Position numbers and translations under genes: made by a program. From Branchiostoma floridae (Eukaryota > Chordata > Leptocardii > Amphioxiformes > Branchiostomatidae), in NCBI RefSeq assembly GCF_000003815.2, contig NC_049991.1, positions 3,273,667-3,337,666 on the forward strand: a stretch of 64,000 nt of DNA, given 5' to 3'. The notes beneath the pieces are model-generated. The model had not been told where the DNA came from. It saw only the letters and a list, made by a program, of their open reading frames with translations, and searched no databases. Of this stretch, positions 12,228 through 24,200 are shown in pieces (the stretch's first letter is position 1; each line of letters begins with the position of its first letter).

Positions 12228-12807
12228 TCCAAGCAGCTTTGGTGCGGGGAATTTTTGGTGACCTTGCGCTGGCACTTGTGTTGTTTGTTGGCAGCCCCGG
12301 GATTATCGCTGTCAATTTGAAGCTACCAGAGAAAATCGGCCGCACCGCAGGTTGGCAGACACAATATCAGCGTGTAAGCATTCCCATGTCAGGAATAGCG
12401 ACTTATCGATACGGTACAAACTGACAAATTATTTGATATCCCTGTTTTCCGTGAGGCTGGTTCCGTCTACTGTGTTGCGCTAGACGTAGACTCAAGGTGC
12501 TGTATACTTCCGGTTCATTCTGCTTCCGGTTCAAGGTGCTTGTGATCTGGTTTCACGTGGTTTTATTCCCAGGGTGCTTACTCGTGCATGATATCAGCAA
12601 GAGAATGATTGACTGAACCTGTTTGTCCGCTCGATGTACCTAGAAAGTGTCTGGTACAATGCTGAGTTAATCCGCTCTTTATGATTTTCCCTCATTCCCG
12701 CTAAGGTTACTATGTCTCTATCCTTATCTGGAATTCCATATGTTTCATACACATTATCTGCCTCATAGAACATTAGCTGTCTTTATTATTTATATTATTA
12801 TGCTTAC

Positions 12808-12859
12808 AGGACGAAAAGCCGGGAGACACCGCTTTCCCATCCGTCTGAGGCGCCGACAT
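12808..12859 (-). CDS. Candidate first coding exon (MSAPQTDGKAVSPGFSS)
   Basis: An ATG in good context (GAAACTATGTCGG) opens 17 codons and ends TCCT|GTAAGC. It lies just upstream of the other minus-strand exon candidate. No domain, no confirmed partner exon. Confidence 0.2.
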
Positions 12860-12934
12860 AGTTTCGAATGAACTAGAACTTCCGGTCCAACGTATATATC
12901 TGGCGTAGACCGGAAACCGCAATGTATTGTGGGA

Positions 12935-13016
12935 TAGGCCGGAACCCTCCTCTAGGCAGGAAGCGTACCTCAGGGGAGCGACCAAAGCACAATACGGCTG
13001 AATTCCAGGCTAAATG
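12935..13016 (-). repeat. Inverted copy of the 7.7-kb dispersed repeat
   Basis: The minus strand reads TAGCCTGGAATTCAGCCGTA..TTTGGTCGCTC..CTAGAGGAGGGTTCCGG, matching the two end blocks at 7676-8045 without the ~300 bp between them. Confidence 0.5.
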
Positions 13017-13189
13017 ATTTCAAGTTATGTTATGTGCATTTTTTCGTTCACTTTGATTATGTATAATTATTATTTCTGCGACTTAGTTCTGGGGGAGGCC
13101 CAAGAAAAGCCAAATAGGTTTCTGCCCACCCCCCGCATGTTCTTCATCTCTGTATATACATTTGTTTTTAAGCCATGTTGTTATGTGCG

Positions 13190-13222
13190 AATAAAGAAAG
13201 CAACAAAGAGAGAAAGAAAGAA
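13190..13222. repeat. AAAG-rich tract after AATAAAG
   Basis: GCGAATAAAGAAAG followed by (AAAG/GAGA) repeats. It may be the 3' tail of a retroelement, but no coding part is seen upstream. Confidence 0.4.
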
Positions 13223-13359
13223 CAGATTATACCGGCAGACGTTCACGTGTTTTGGGGCTTACCGGGCCAAGAAAAGTAGAGGAGCGAAGTAGAGGGGAGT
13301 TGAGAATTTTTGAACTGTAAACAGTTCTTGTCTCGTCCATTGTCACGAATTTCAGAACA

Positions 13360-13848
13360 ATGTCCAGACTTTATCTCTTTATGTCTCATGGGCCTTCACA
13401 TTTGACCCCACAATGCCTGTTGCGGCACATGCGTACTCGGTGCGGTGCTCATTTGGATCGTTGTCGTTGGTCAGTCGCTTTAACTGATGATGATGGCTGC
13501 TTCTTCGTGTCCGAAGATCATTGGGAAGGTTGTCCTCGGTCTCCCCTGCAAGCTCTCATGTGGCTATGCAGTCCAATCCTTGATCATCACCCCCTGGTGC
13601 AGGATGGGCAAATGAAGCCCTGTGCAGATGGAGGCTGGTCGGCCACAGCTTTCCTTCGTCTTCTCCTCTCCTATGCTAAAGTTAAACACGGATTGATTGA
13701 AGCTGACTTAACACACATTTTGTTTCCTGCATCAAACCGCACACTTTACAAAACTCAATACAAGAAATACACGCAGGAATTTTTAACATCATATTGTAAT
13801 CATACAGACATACACTCTACAAGTGAGCACAGGTATGTAGAGAACTGA
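13360..13848 (+). CDS. Unrecognised 162-codon open frame
   Basis: ATG-started open frame to a TGA before 13849, ending directly at the first repeat block. I recognise no domain. A segment TDDDGCFFVSEDHW recurs nearly intact on the opposite strand at 18711-18755, so the region belongs to a duplicated or repetitive unit. It may be a decayed repeat rather than a gene. Confidence 0.2.
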   Translation: MSRLYLFMSHGPSHLTPQCLLRHMRTRCGAHLDRCRWSVALTDDDGCFFVSEDHWEGCPRSPLQALMWLCSPILDHHPLVQDGQMKPCADGGWSATAFLRLLLSYAKVKHGLIEADLTHILFPASNRTLYKTQYKKYTQEFLTSYCNHTDIHSTSEHRYVEN

Positions 13849-13849
13849 A

Positions 13850-15040
13850 AAAAATACAAATTGTACTACAAATCCTTAACCGATACATAAGCTGTCCAAA
13901 ACTTCAATCTGTTAAAAGAGTGTGACATACATGAAGTCTGCTTGAATGTCCTAACTCAGATGTCTTATGGAAAATTTTACATGTATGTCCCTCGCATACA
14001 GTTGACCCCTAAAAGGCTAGCTATAGCGGACAGGGTTTTGGCTACAGCTGGTGCGGTAAATGGACCAATCGTTCTCTTGCATCAAAGGTTGATGTGTGGT
14101 GGCTACAGACGGTAAATGGAAACACAATTTTTTTTCCTATGCCCGAGCTCGCCTTGAGGTGCATCCACGCTCCCAGCAGTGGAGTGCATGTCAGATCTGG
14201 TATTTTCGTTGTCAGTCTCTCTGCTGTAAGATTTCATGTCGACATTAACAAGCGTACTGAGGCTATTTACGTGTCACCTCGCTTTAGTCTTTCGAAAACC
14301 TTAGGTGACATGCCACCAACTGTCTTTCCCGAAATATGAATATAAATATAAAGTCTTAAGCGGACTGCATTTCAGATTTGGTGTTTTCTTTGTCAGTCTC
14401 TCTGCAGTAAGATTTCATGTTGACATTAACAAGCGTACTGAGGCTATTTACATGTCACCTCGCTTGCCTTTCGAAAACCTTAGGTGACATGCCACCAACT
14501 GTCTTTCCCGAAATATGAGTATAAATATAAAGTCTGAAGCGAACTGCATTTCAGATTTGGTGTTTTCGTCGTCGTCAGTCTCTCTGTTGTAAGATTTCAA
14601 GCTGTCATTGACAAGTAGGCGTACTGAGTCTATTTTCGTGCCACCTCGCTTGTCTTTCGAAAACCTTAGGTGACATACCACCAACTGTCTTTCCCGAATA
14701 TGAATAAAAATATGAAGACTTAAGCGAACTGCATTTCAGATTTAGTATTTTCTTTGTCAGTCTCTCTGCTGTAAGATTTCATGTTGACATTAACAAGCAG
14801 GCGTACTGAGGTTATTTACCTTTCACCTTGCTTGTCTTTCGAAAACCTTAGGTGACATGCCACCAACTGTCTTTCCTGAATACGAATTTAAATGTAATTT
14901 CACAAGGCGGACTACCCGCTATGCGTCATCAACTCAAGCCTTTCAGGAAGAAGGCATTACCGAGCGCTAGCTGTCAGTACACTTCTCCAAGGTCTGAAGA
15001 GCATCTGTATGACGTTCGTGTTCTTTTTGAAACTCTTTCT
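13850..15040. repeat. Paralogous block 1 with ~180-bp tandem repeats
   Basis: The entry sequence (TACAAATCCTTAACC, GATGTCTT..TATGTCCCTCGCA) and exit sequence (GAGCGCTAGCTGTCAGTA, TATGACGTTCGTGTTC) match block 2. Inside are four tandem units with GATTTGGT-type landmarks at about 14196, 14374, 14553 and 14738. Each unit carries TCTCTGCTGTAAGATTTCA and CCTTAGGTGACATGCCACC. No convincing gene. Confidence 0.8.
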
Positions 15041-15294
15041 TTCGATTTTAGTTTTCTTCTTGTGCTGTACATTTTCCCCCACCTTTTATTCACAAGTCAT
15101 AAGTTACAGCTGTAACTCATTGTAGCACCCTATAACATACGACTAAATGATCACAACTAAAAACATTCATTATGAAATATTTACACTAACATTTCCTTAC
15201 CATTTTACTCACTAGTCTACTTTTACTCAATCATCTAGGCATATGCAATACTATGCAATACTATATATCATAACACATGTATATATTGTTGCAA
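15041..15294. other. Spacer, nothing recognised
   Basis: AT-rich, with a short CTATGCAATA duplication at 15241-15260. Confidence 0.4.
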
Positions 15295-15295
15295 G

Positions 15296-15387
15296 AGCCA
15301 TTCCCACTGGCTTTTTGGCTAGGGTTTGCTCCCTAGGACTTCTGTCCAGGGGTGTCATCCCTGGGTTTTTGTGAAGGGTTTTCCTTC
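15296..15387. other. Four evenly spaced small hairpins
   Basis: AGCCA/TGGCT (15296-15312), CTAGGG/CCCTAG (15319-15336), CCAGGG/CCCTGG (15346-15364) and GAAGG/CCTTC (15373-15387). Stems are 5-6 bp with loops of 5-7 nt, at intervals of about 24-27 bp. Confidence 0.6.
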
Positions 15388-16470
15388 CCTGGTTTCAATA
15401 TCACAAATTAACATAAATATTACTCAAACATTCCCATTTGCAACAAAATCAGAATCTTGTGCTGAACATACTAAACTTGCTTCCGTCACCATTTTCACTT
15501 TATCATTATCCAATTCTCGTGTGGCCAGTTTTACAAAAAAGCATTTCCTCACCATAAGATCATTTCAATTTGACAAAAACAATAAAACATTTGACGCTTT
15601 TTTTCGAGCCTTATAAGCTTGTGGGTATCATATTGTCTGATGTCATTTTTATAATATTTTGCGGTCCTATATCCAGGACAGAGTTGCTGAAATGTTAGAG
15701 TTGAAATCCCATTAATTTCTCACACAAACAGAATTGCACTATTGTTAACTATACGAGTCATGTCTGATACTTCAGCTAGCACGTATCAACAGAATGCACA
15801 ATTAAGATACAAACCCCAAATAACTTAAGTTCCCGTAGGCTCGATTCAGTTACAATTACGAAACATGATGGACAAAGATCTTTGTTTTTCTTTGAAAGTC
15901 CTTTTTCTTACTGCTTGTTTCATCTGATCTTGCAGGAAGCTCTAGTTTTCTCTCTGTATCAATGTGAAAGGCGTACGTATACGTAAAGTGACGCCATCAA
16001 GTTTCCGGGGAAGAGTCTTCTGTGATGCCTTAGCAATTGCCTTGAGGTCATGAATTTCCGAATCGTGCATCCAAGAGTTTTTGCCCGGCCACGGGGTGTT
16101 TATTTCTTCTGCGCAAGCATGTCATTAAACAGTGATTTCTACAGAGGTCAGACAGTGTCATGTACTTCAGGTACATGGTCTTCTTTTTTCTTCTGATTCA
16201 AGTAAAGAAATTGTACCGATCAAAGTCTTCCCATTACTACACTGTGTAAGGCAACATTGCACTTTATATGCTTGTTGGTCGGTCATAGAAATCTTAATTG
16301 CCACAAAAAACTACAGCGACTTTCGGTGCTAGCGTGTGATTTACACTATTGGTTCTAAGGTATAAACATTTTTTAAAAATATATTTACCTATTTGCACAC
16401 AATAAGGGTTATCTCCTCCCCAGAATGTAGTTACATTTATCTATCAAACCGAAATTTTAAAATATCAAAT
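15388..16470. other. Intergenic, nothing recognised
   Basis: Short frames only, no domain or clear repeat. Confidence 0.4.
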
Positions 16471-16493
16471 TCTTAAGATAAAACGTAAGGTAA

Positions 16494-16650
16494 TGTGAAC
16501 AGCTTTGTGCGTTTATCATTATATTGTGAACATTCCATAACAAAGTGACGTTCATCTTCGAACTCATTTGAGCAGAATGGACAAAACATCTGGTCACGGG
16601 GAATTTTATCATAACTTCCGGTTTCTACACTCAGTTTGTGACTACATGGG
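16494..16650 (-). pseudogene. Non-LTR retrotransposon C-terminal zinc-knuckle fragment
   Basis: The minus strand encodes SHKLSVETGSYDKIPRD, then MFCPFCSNEFEDERHFVMEC and SQYNDKRTKLFT. The pattern ETG.Y..IPR...C..C...EDE.HF...C is the C-terminal Cys/His motif of jockey/RTE-like reverse transcriptase proteins. It breaks off at 16494, where the expected continuation is found inverted at 16858. Confidence 0.6.
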
Positions 16651-16857
16651 ATGTGTTTTGTGAAATGCGTTTTGCAAGGAATGCTGGGATGTTTGCATCC
16701 CCTCCTCTTGTTTAGGCTTAGATCACATTTCCAAGCCGTGGCCCGACCGGGCAGCTTTCGGGAGCGAAAAAAATTGAATAGAAGATATAAAAATACACAA
16801 AATTTCAAAGTAGGATCAATGGGCATGATTTGTGTATATTTCTAGGTCGTTATTCAC

Positions 16858-17026
16858 ATTCCTCGACTCAAATACAACAGATTTTAAGAGACTCAATGAT
16901 ACAGACAGATTTGATTATATATTCAGATGTAACAACCCCCACAATGCTAAAACAGGTAAATATATAAAAGACTACTTTGTCATAAGAAAAATGCCGAAAC
17001 TCATAATTAGCCCCACTCGATTGTAA
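16858..17026 (+). pseudogene. LINE C-terminal tail, inverted relative to the neighbouring fragment
   Basis: The plus strand encodes LDSNTTDFKRLNDTDRFDYI and GKYIKDYFVIRK, which resembles what normally follows the RTKLF end of the fragment at 16494-16650. Together they look like one element broken by an inversion. Ends at a stop near 17026. Confidence 0.45.
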
Positions 17027-18169
17027 TACAATATCAATGATTTAAGCTAGCTCTTATTGTTCTAGAAATTAGGATGCCAATTTCATTCTATATTCATAAT
17101 CTGCATAATATTATGTACTAAGTTTGATATTTCTTTTAGTAATTAGGATGTTAAGTTTGTTTCTTCTTTTTTGTTTGCCATACATTGTACCGTGTACGAT
17201 CGTTCCGCATAGTATGGTGAAATATATTGTATTCGTAATGTTTCTTCTTCTTTCTTTCTCCTGTCAAATCTTCAAAGTGATTCATCTCCGCCGTTCCTGG
17301 ACCGAATGACCTGAAATTTGGCACAGGGCTTTTTTTCTCCGTTTTTTTTTTTCATATCTGCCTCTAAAATGATTTTATTGAGGTTTAAAGTTCTTCTTCT
17401 ATCTTACTTTTTCGTTTCTTTAGACATCCCGCCCGGGCCCAGGTTTAGAAATGTGACCTAAGCCTCAGTCTTCGGCGTTCTCAGGAGATGTCTGAACCAT
17501 CTGATACTACTTTGCTTGATTTCCTGCCTTTCAAGTCTGACCCTAGTCATGTTTTCCCCGTAGGGGCATACATATTGTTATTGCTGATGTGTTGTTTTTC
17601 TTTCTTCTTTTGATATCCTTAGTCGATCAGATCTAAGGTTGGATATTAGCTGTTAATTGTAAACAAGAGAATTTTTGATACTATAGGTTTAACATCATAG
17701 TATACTAATGGTATAGTATTATTTGTCATAACCTTGCCCGAAAATAAAGTAGATGTACGTTGCTTTTTTACTCGTACATAAATAGTATTGGGTGAGTATG
17801 GTAATGGTATTGTGTACAATTGCAAGATTGAGATCACTACCGTCAATTTTTGTCGGTCGTATACGTGGTACGATTGTCGTACGATCGCAAATTATGAGGG
17901 TACTTTTGAGATAACCAGCCGTCTTGCTACGTAACAGACTGTCTTAGTCTTCGTAGACTGTTCTGTCACTGCCTGCTTAGATATTCTACAACATCAAAAT
18001 CGTGAGACGCCGTAAGACATCTAAATTGCATGATCACTTTTCAACTGTTGCTGAAATGCTAGGCAGCCTATCAAAGACAATACACACAAAAGTCGCCTAG
18101 TTCCCGAAAGTTTACTTAAGACATGCCATGATACACGTACATGTACATTGTACAAGCAAGCCTTGTACA
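17027..18169. other. Intergenic; pyrimidine-rich and palindromic bits
   Basis: GTTCCTGGACCGAATGACCT near 17293 looks like a common dispersed repeat. CGTACGATCG palindromes near 17878 recur near 51955. No gene. Confidence 0.4.
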
Positions 18170-19545
18170 TACAAAAACTGAAATACAATGTGTACTACAA
18201 ATCATTAACCATTGCACAAAATGTCAAAAGTTTTAATCTGTTATGAGAGTATGAATTACAGGACGTTTACTTGAATTTCCTCACTCAGATGTCTTCTCGA
18301 ATATTTTACTTGTATGTCCCTCGCAAGCAGCTGACCCCTAAAAGTCTAGAGTGGACAGGATTTTGCTTAGGTTGCTGTTGCCTCTACCAGGCTTCGTAGA
18401 TCGGTGGTCTAATTGTAGAAATTGTAGAACTAGTACAGAGTCATAGTACACTAGGGGAGTCAGCCGGTCAGAACAATCTTCTCCTCACTACGTAGATCGG
18501 AAGCTGTTCCCTAGCCGGCTATACTTCCCTGGCCGGCTTACCTCTATTTGTTCCATTTCTATGTTTTTCCCTTTAGTTCTGTCCCTGTAGGACTTAGTGC
18601 ACCAGTAGACGAGAGGGTGGAGAAGGAAGTGCACACCCCTCCTTCACCTTAAAAAGTCACGTGCAGGCCAGGCAGACTGGTCGTCTAATCAACCTGTCTG
18701 CCTACCATTGATCTTCGGATACGAAGAAACAGCCATCATCATCATCTTTTTCCCAGCGACCTATGGAGTCTGTTAAGACTAGGATTTGCTGGTAAAAAGG
18801 AAACCGAACATTTTTCCTATACCCGAGCGCATCTTGAAGTGTATCTATACTCCCAGCAGTGTTAGATTTGGTATTTTCGTTGTCAGTCTCTCTGCTGTAA
18901 GATTTCATGTTGGCATTGACAGGCACGTGTGCTGGTGCTATTAACGTGTCACCTCGCTTGTTTTTCAAATACCTTACAGGTGACATGTCACCAGCTGTCT
19001 TTCCAGGAATATGAATAAAAATATAAAGTCTTAGCGAACTACATTTCAGATTTGGTATTTTCTTTGTCAGTCCCTCTGCAGTAAGATTTCATGCTGGCAT
19101 TGACAGGCACGTGTGCTGGGGGCTATTAACGTGTCACCTCGCTTTAGTCTTTCAAAAACCTTAGGTGACATGCCACCAAATGTCTTTCCCGAAATATGAA
19201 TATAAATATAAAGTCTTGAGCGAACTGCATTTCAGATTTGGTGTTTTCGTCGTCAGTCAGTCTCTCTGTTGTAAGATTTCAAGCTGGCATTGACAAGTAG
19301 GCGTACTGAGGCTATTTACGTGTCACCTCGCTTGTCTTTCAAATACTTTTAAGTGACATGCCACCAACTGTCTTTCCTGAATATGAATATAATTACAAAG
19401 TCTTAAGGCGGACTACCTGCATGCGTCATCATCTCAAGCCTTTCCGCAAGAAGGCACTACCGAGCGCTAGCTGTCAGTAACACACTTATCCAAGGTCTGA
19501 AGATTATGTGTATGACGTTCGTGTTCTTTTTAAGAAGCTTTGAGC
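18170..19545. repeat. Paralogous block 2 with ~185-bp tandem repeats
   Basis: Direct duplicate of 13850-15040, about 4.3 kb away, with three tandem units (landmarks near 18864, 19049, 19237) and an extra ~400 bp at 18400-18800. That insert includes the inverted GGCTGTTTCTTCGTATCCGA segment. Confidence 0.8.
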
Positions 19546-19599
19546 GATCCTTGATCATCATTCAACATCCTCACGTTGATCTTAATTGACATCCTCACC

Positions 19600-20573
19600 N
19601 NNNNNNNNNNNNNNNNNNNNNNNNNNNNNNNNNNNNNNNNNNNNNNNNNNNNNNNNNNNNNNNNNNNNNNNNNNNNNNNNNNNNNNNNNNNNNNNNNNNN
19701 NNNNNNNNNNNNNNNNNNNNNNNNNNNNNNNNNNNNNNNNNNNNNNNNNNNNNNNNNNNNNNNNNNNNNNNNNNNNNNNNNNNNNNNNNNNNNNNNNNNN
19801 NNNNNNNNNNNNNNNNNNNNNNNNNNNNNNNNNNNNNNNNNNNNNNNNNNNNNNNNNNNNNNNNNNNNNNNNNNNNNNNNNNNNNNNNNNNNNNNNNNNN
19901 NNNNNNNNNNNNNNNNNNNNNNNNNNNNNNNNNNNNNNNNNNNNNNNNNNNNNNNNNNNNNNNNNNNNNNNNNNNNNNNNNNNNNNNNNNNNNNNNNNNN
20001 NNNNNNNNNNNNNNNNNNNNNNNNNNNNNNNNNNNNNNNNNNNNNNNNNNNNNNNNNNNNNNNNNNNNNNNNNNNNNNNNNNNNNNNNNNNNNNNNNNNN
20101 NNNNNNNNNNNNNNNNNNNNNNNNNNNNNNNNNNNNNNNNNNNNNNNNNNNNNNNNNNNNNNNNNNNNNNNNNNNNNNNNNNNNNNNNNNNNNNNNNNNN
20201 NNNNNNNNNNNNNNNNNNNNNNNNNNNNNNNNNNNNNNNNNNNNNNNNNNNNNNNNNNNNNNNNNNNNNNNNNNNNNNNNNNNNNNNNNNNNNNNNNNNN
20301 NNNNNNNNNNNNNNNNNNNNNNNNNNNNNNNNNNNNNNNNNNNNNNNNNNNNNNNNNNNNNNNNNNNNNNNNNNNNNNNNNNNNNNNNNNNNNNNNNNNN
20401 NNNNNNNNNNNNNNNNNNNNNNNNNNNNNNNNNNNNNNNNNNNNNNNNNNNNNNNNNNNNNNNNNNNNNNNNNNNNNNNNNNNNNNNNNNNNNNNNNNNN
20501 NNNNNNNNNNNNNNNNNNNNNNNNNNNNNNNNNNNNNNNNNNNNNNNNNNNNNNNNNNNNNNNNNNNNNNNNN
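19600..20573. other. Assembly gap (974 N)
   Basis: Unsequenced run directly after the second ~185-bp repeat block. Open frames that span it have no meaning. Confidence 0.99.
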
Positions 20574-20899
20574 CGTGTGCAGCAACTTAACATACGCTTC
20601 CCAGTCGACCATTCAACTATCGCGAGATCTAGTAGAACTTAGGACGAGACTTAAAGCCCTATCGCCCACAAAGTAGTCACCAAACAGAAAAAAAACGCCA
20701 GCTTCCAGCTGCAAGAAAATAGATTTCCTCTGTAAAGTATAACAAACATGCCGATAGGTCGGCCTGTTAAAGTCAAACCGAGTCAGAAGTGTTTTTGTCG
20801 TCTGAACATTCCTGCAAAATCTGTTGAGAACTCACGTGGATACAAACGTGGAGGAAATTAAATATCAACTATTCGACGCCACAAGCAAAAGATGTGTTT

Positions 20900-21311
20900 T
20901 ATTTACAGTGATTTTTGTTCTTACTAATGCTTTGACGTCCATCGCCCATTTCTCCAGTCAGAAGACGTGCATGCATAGCCTTGAAACGTTCGGTTCTTTG
21001 TAAATCCCATTGCCATAACTGCGCTGATGCAGCTTATACAAAAGAGCACCAACGCTGCACTGCTGGGATTGGCTGCTGCAGCGCCTTTGTACTCGGCAGC
21101 TCAGCATATGATGAGGCATTCCCGAGAGACGCTGTAGTTTGAACTGGCCAGCTTTGCAGAATTGGTCACGTACTGCTGAGTCTGTATGTGGGCGCGCAGA
21201 AAGCTAACATCCGTGGAACGGGCTGCACTGCTTCATTCGTGGCCAGAACCTCAGCGGTGATAACGCATCTTGCAGAAGGAGCTATCCGTACATGCACAGC
21301 GTTTGCAAGGT
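20900..21311 (+). promoter_or_regulatory. Possible promoter / 5' non-coding exon
   Basis: Locally GC-balanced sequence rich in GCTGCAG and TGCAG motifs, ending GCAAG|GTAGGT at about 21312, a good donor. No ATG-led frame of note, so if real it would be a 5' UTR exon. A link to the GPCR 11.5 kb downstream is possible but untested. Confidence 0.25.
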
Positions 21312-22077
21312 AGGTTTTTACCATCATTTTACTTCGTTGTGATTAAAAAATGCAAGTAAGATTTTGGGATGATAGCGCTTGCCAGCTGTGTGCAAGGAAT
21401 CTAGCAACCTGTTGCTCTTCAATGATAGAAAATTGATATTACAAAAACGGCGCCTAGCATAACAAAATATTAATGGAATACTAAGAAATTATCTTGCGAT
21501 GCGAATTGTGATGATGTGTCACTATTGTATAAGCTATTTCTCTTATTATACCTCATGCATCTGTATTGTATCATTGTGCGGTGCAAACTTGTGTGAGATT
21601 CCCCGAACGCAGTAAGGTATTTGGTATGCTTGTGCATGCATATACGCGCATGGAGAGCGAGCGAGCGAGCTATAGCTGCATTTTTGCAGTGATAGGATGA
21701 AACCACAGTTTTCCTAGCGGCATGCAAGTATCATATTTGTTTTGTGAGCCGTTTCTGTAAGAACACATTGAACGCAGAGTGCTTGGGGTCAGGTTCCTAA
21801 AGAAAGACAGATGCTTTTGCTAAAGACTTTAGTGAGGGTCGTAGAGCCCACGCACGCTTATCCGAAGAAACACCCGCTTGCAAGAGACGAATAGGTCGCG
21901 GTTGAAAGATGGGGCTTTAGACACATTAGAAACCGCAATGTAGAGTGTCTTTCACCCCTCAATTGTGTCTGTGCCGTTTGTCAAACGGAGCAATTCCGAG
22001 AATGACTCCACTTTTAATGCATTAACCACCATAAAGGGGAACGCATAACTCACTTGTAAGTGCAAATTTCTTCGACA
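21312..22077. other. Intergenic or intron, nothing recognised
   Basis: Includes a short GAGC repeat near 21657 only. Confidence 0.4.
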
Positions 22078-22830
22078 GTGTCACTTGGTCTGTAGTCTCA
22101 ATAGTACTAAATAAAAACAGAATTTTCTGAAACTTGAGATATGTACGATTTAGGGCGTATTGCGGCTGCGTTTGTTATGAGAAGATGTAGCTTTACACTG
22201 TACGATAGTCATGATTTAACAGGTTGTACGAGCGATGTCACTTGGTCTGCAATCTCAATACGTAGATTTCTGTGCTAATGTGAGATGTACAATTCTTGTT
22301 ACGGGCGTTTGCTACCTAACCAGCCAGTAAATGAGTTTTAAACTGTACGTCAGTCATTGGATTCGGCAGACTGAGTTAGCTATGTCACTTGGTCCACGGT
22401 CTCAATAGTAAATTCTTTGCTATGTGAGATGTACAGTTCATGTTGCGGCTGCTTTTGCTACGTAGCCAGCCAGTAAATGTAGTTTAAACTGCACGTCAAT
22501 CATTGGATTGAGCAGACAGAGTGAGCTATGTTTTTTTTACAGTCTCAATAGTACATTCTCCACTATGTGAGATGTACAGTGGATTTATATGCATCTTGCG
22601 GCTGCGTTTGCTACCCAACGAGGCGGTAAATATAGTTTAACTGTACGCGCCAATCATTTCATCGAGCACACCGGCGTACGATCGACGTGACTTGGTCTAT
22701 AGTCTCGAAAATAAATCTAGTTGTACAGTGGATTTGGTGGCATGTTGCGGCTGCGTTTGCTCCCAAAGAGGCAGTTATGAATGTAGTTCTTATGTACAGC
22801 GTACGTCAATCATTGCTTTAAGCAGACCGG
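22078..22830. repeat. Degenerate ~150-bp tandem repeat, about five units
   Basis: GTCACTTGGTCTGTAGTCTC-type landmarks at about 22079, 22235, 22384, 22535 and 22687. Each is followed by GAGATGTACA and TTGCGGCTGCGTTTGCTA blocks. Confidence 0.75.
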
Positions 22831-24005
22831 GCGAAATTTCTTTCCTTCGAGACTACCAGTGGGCATCCTATTCTTAAACGACAGCCAAGTACATTTTAAG
22901 CTACCTGAAGTGTCAGTCTTTCCGGGATGTTGTTATCATAAAGCGGTGGTAAATGCCGATGGACTAGGTAGTTAGGTAGGTAAATGTCCAAGCCGCACTG
23001 ACTCATTTTTGCGTAGGGGTATTTTTCCCAGCCATCACATTTTTCCCAGCCATCACCGGCTCTGCGTGTGAGGTTCTACGCAATGTCTTGACCATTGCCT
23101 TTTAGAAGCTGTCGGCTTTTCAGCAATAAAATATGTTTTATGGATGTTTTCAGCCATAACAGACACTCTTCCACCTAGACGTACGGTTTGTGGGCAGCAA
23201 TTTAGCTGGAAGATACCCCCCTTTCAGTTCACAATAATGGTGGTACATTTTTAAAGACGGTAAACAACTTTGGGCGCTATCACTTGTATCCTTATTCGGA
23301 AACGAGAAGGCGGTAATCTATTTTAAAATTTCCACTTAGCTCTGATTCTCATCTGTTACTTGGGCACAGAATTTTCTGTGGATAAGTCTAATTTTTGCTT
23401 GGAAAGATTGCATAATTTTCTTTGGGTTACTATTTTTAGGTTACATTTCTGATCAAACTGTATGTAAGTTTAAACAATCCTATTGTCCACTAAATCGTAA
23501 AGCATAATGAAGTACATGCATTTCCGAATTTGTTTCTCTTTGTAAGTAATTACATGAGGTACATGCATAGAGGGGTTCCTTTTGGCTAGAGACCGAAATT
23601 TATATTGATATACATATGGCATTTGCGATGTAGTACCTATCCACATGGTTGGTATTTTATAGTAAGCTTTTTCATCCTTTGAATGCTGTTTCCACACCTC
23701 GTAATGGCACTGTATTTCATCTAGTAGGATACGCCAAAGAGCAAAGGTAGGACGAAAACATAATGTCAACCGAGGCCACAGTTTTTTGCCGGAGGCCGCT
23801 AAAATAGGCTTAGCTTTGTGTACTGTTTGGAGGTACGGACCAGGCAGGGCGTTCTTTAATGGATCAGCCACGCCAATCTTATCATTTCAGGTCACCGACT
23901 TGTGTAACCTTACTTGGGCGGGACTTTGCAAATGGCTTGCTCAACTATACTGAGACGTGTCAGTTGCTATTTCAACCATCCTGTGTTACACAATATCTGG
24001 CTCTC
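22831..24005. other. Intergenic; 133-codon minus-strand open frame
   Basis: A minus-strand frame at 23470-23871 begins with GTG and has no recognised domain. It might be an internal exon or chance. TTTTTCCCAGCCATCAC is directly duplicated near 23025. Confidence 0.3.
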
Positions 24006-24200
24006 TGGGGCTAAATGTTCTTGCATTCGGTAGGTCGTGAGTTCGATTCCCGGCCGAGTCATACCAAAGAGTTTTAAAATTGGTACATGCTGCTTTCTCT
24101 ACAAAGTACTTAGCATTAATGATAGATTATGGGAGTTAAACACACATCACCATCGGACATCACCCCCTGCTGTAGTGACCTGCACCAATTTTTGGCCCAA
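24006..24200 (+). repeat. tRNA-derived SINE fragment
   Basis: GTAGGTCGTGAGTTCGATTC gives a pol III B box. It is followed by GGTACATGCTGCTTTCTC and the AGCATTAATG body that I recall from a SINE common in amphioxus and other invertebrates. Confidence 0.55.

Noticed and set aside
11990-12424. 144-codon plus-strand frame
   Set aside because: Begins without a good context and opposes better minus-strand splice signals; likely chance.
19530-20676. Open frames of 330-366 codons on both strands
   Set aside because: They span the 974-N gap; almost all residues are unknown.
24020-24070. Functional tRNA gene
   Set aside because: Only the B-box half is tRNA-like; no foldable cloverleaf, and it continues into a SINE body.
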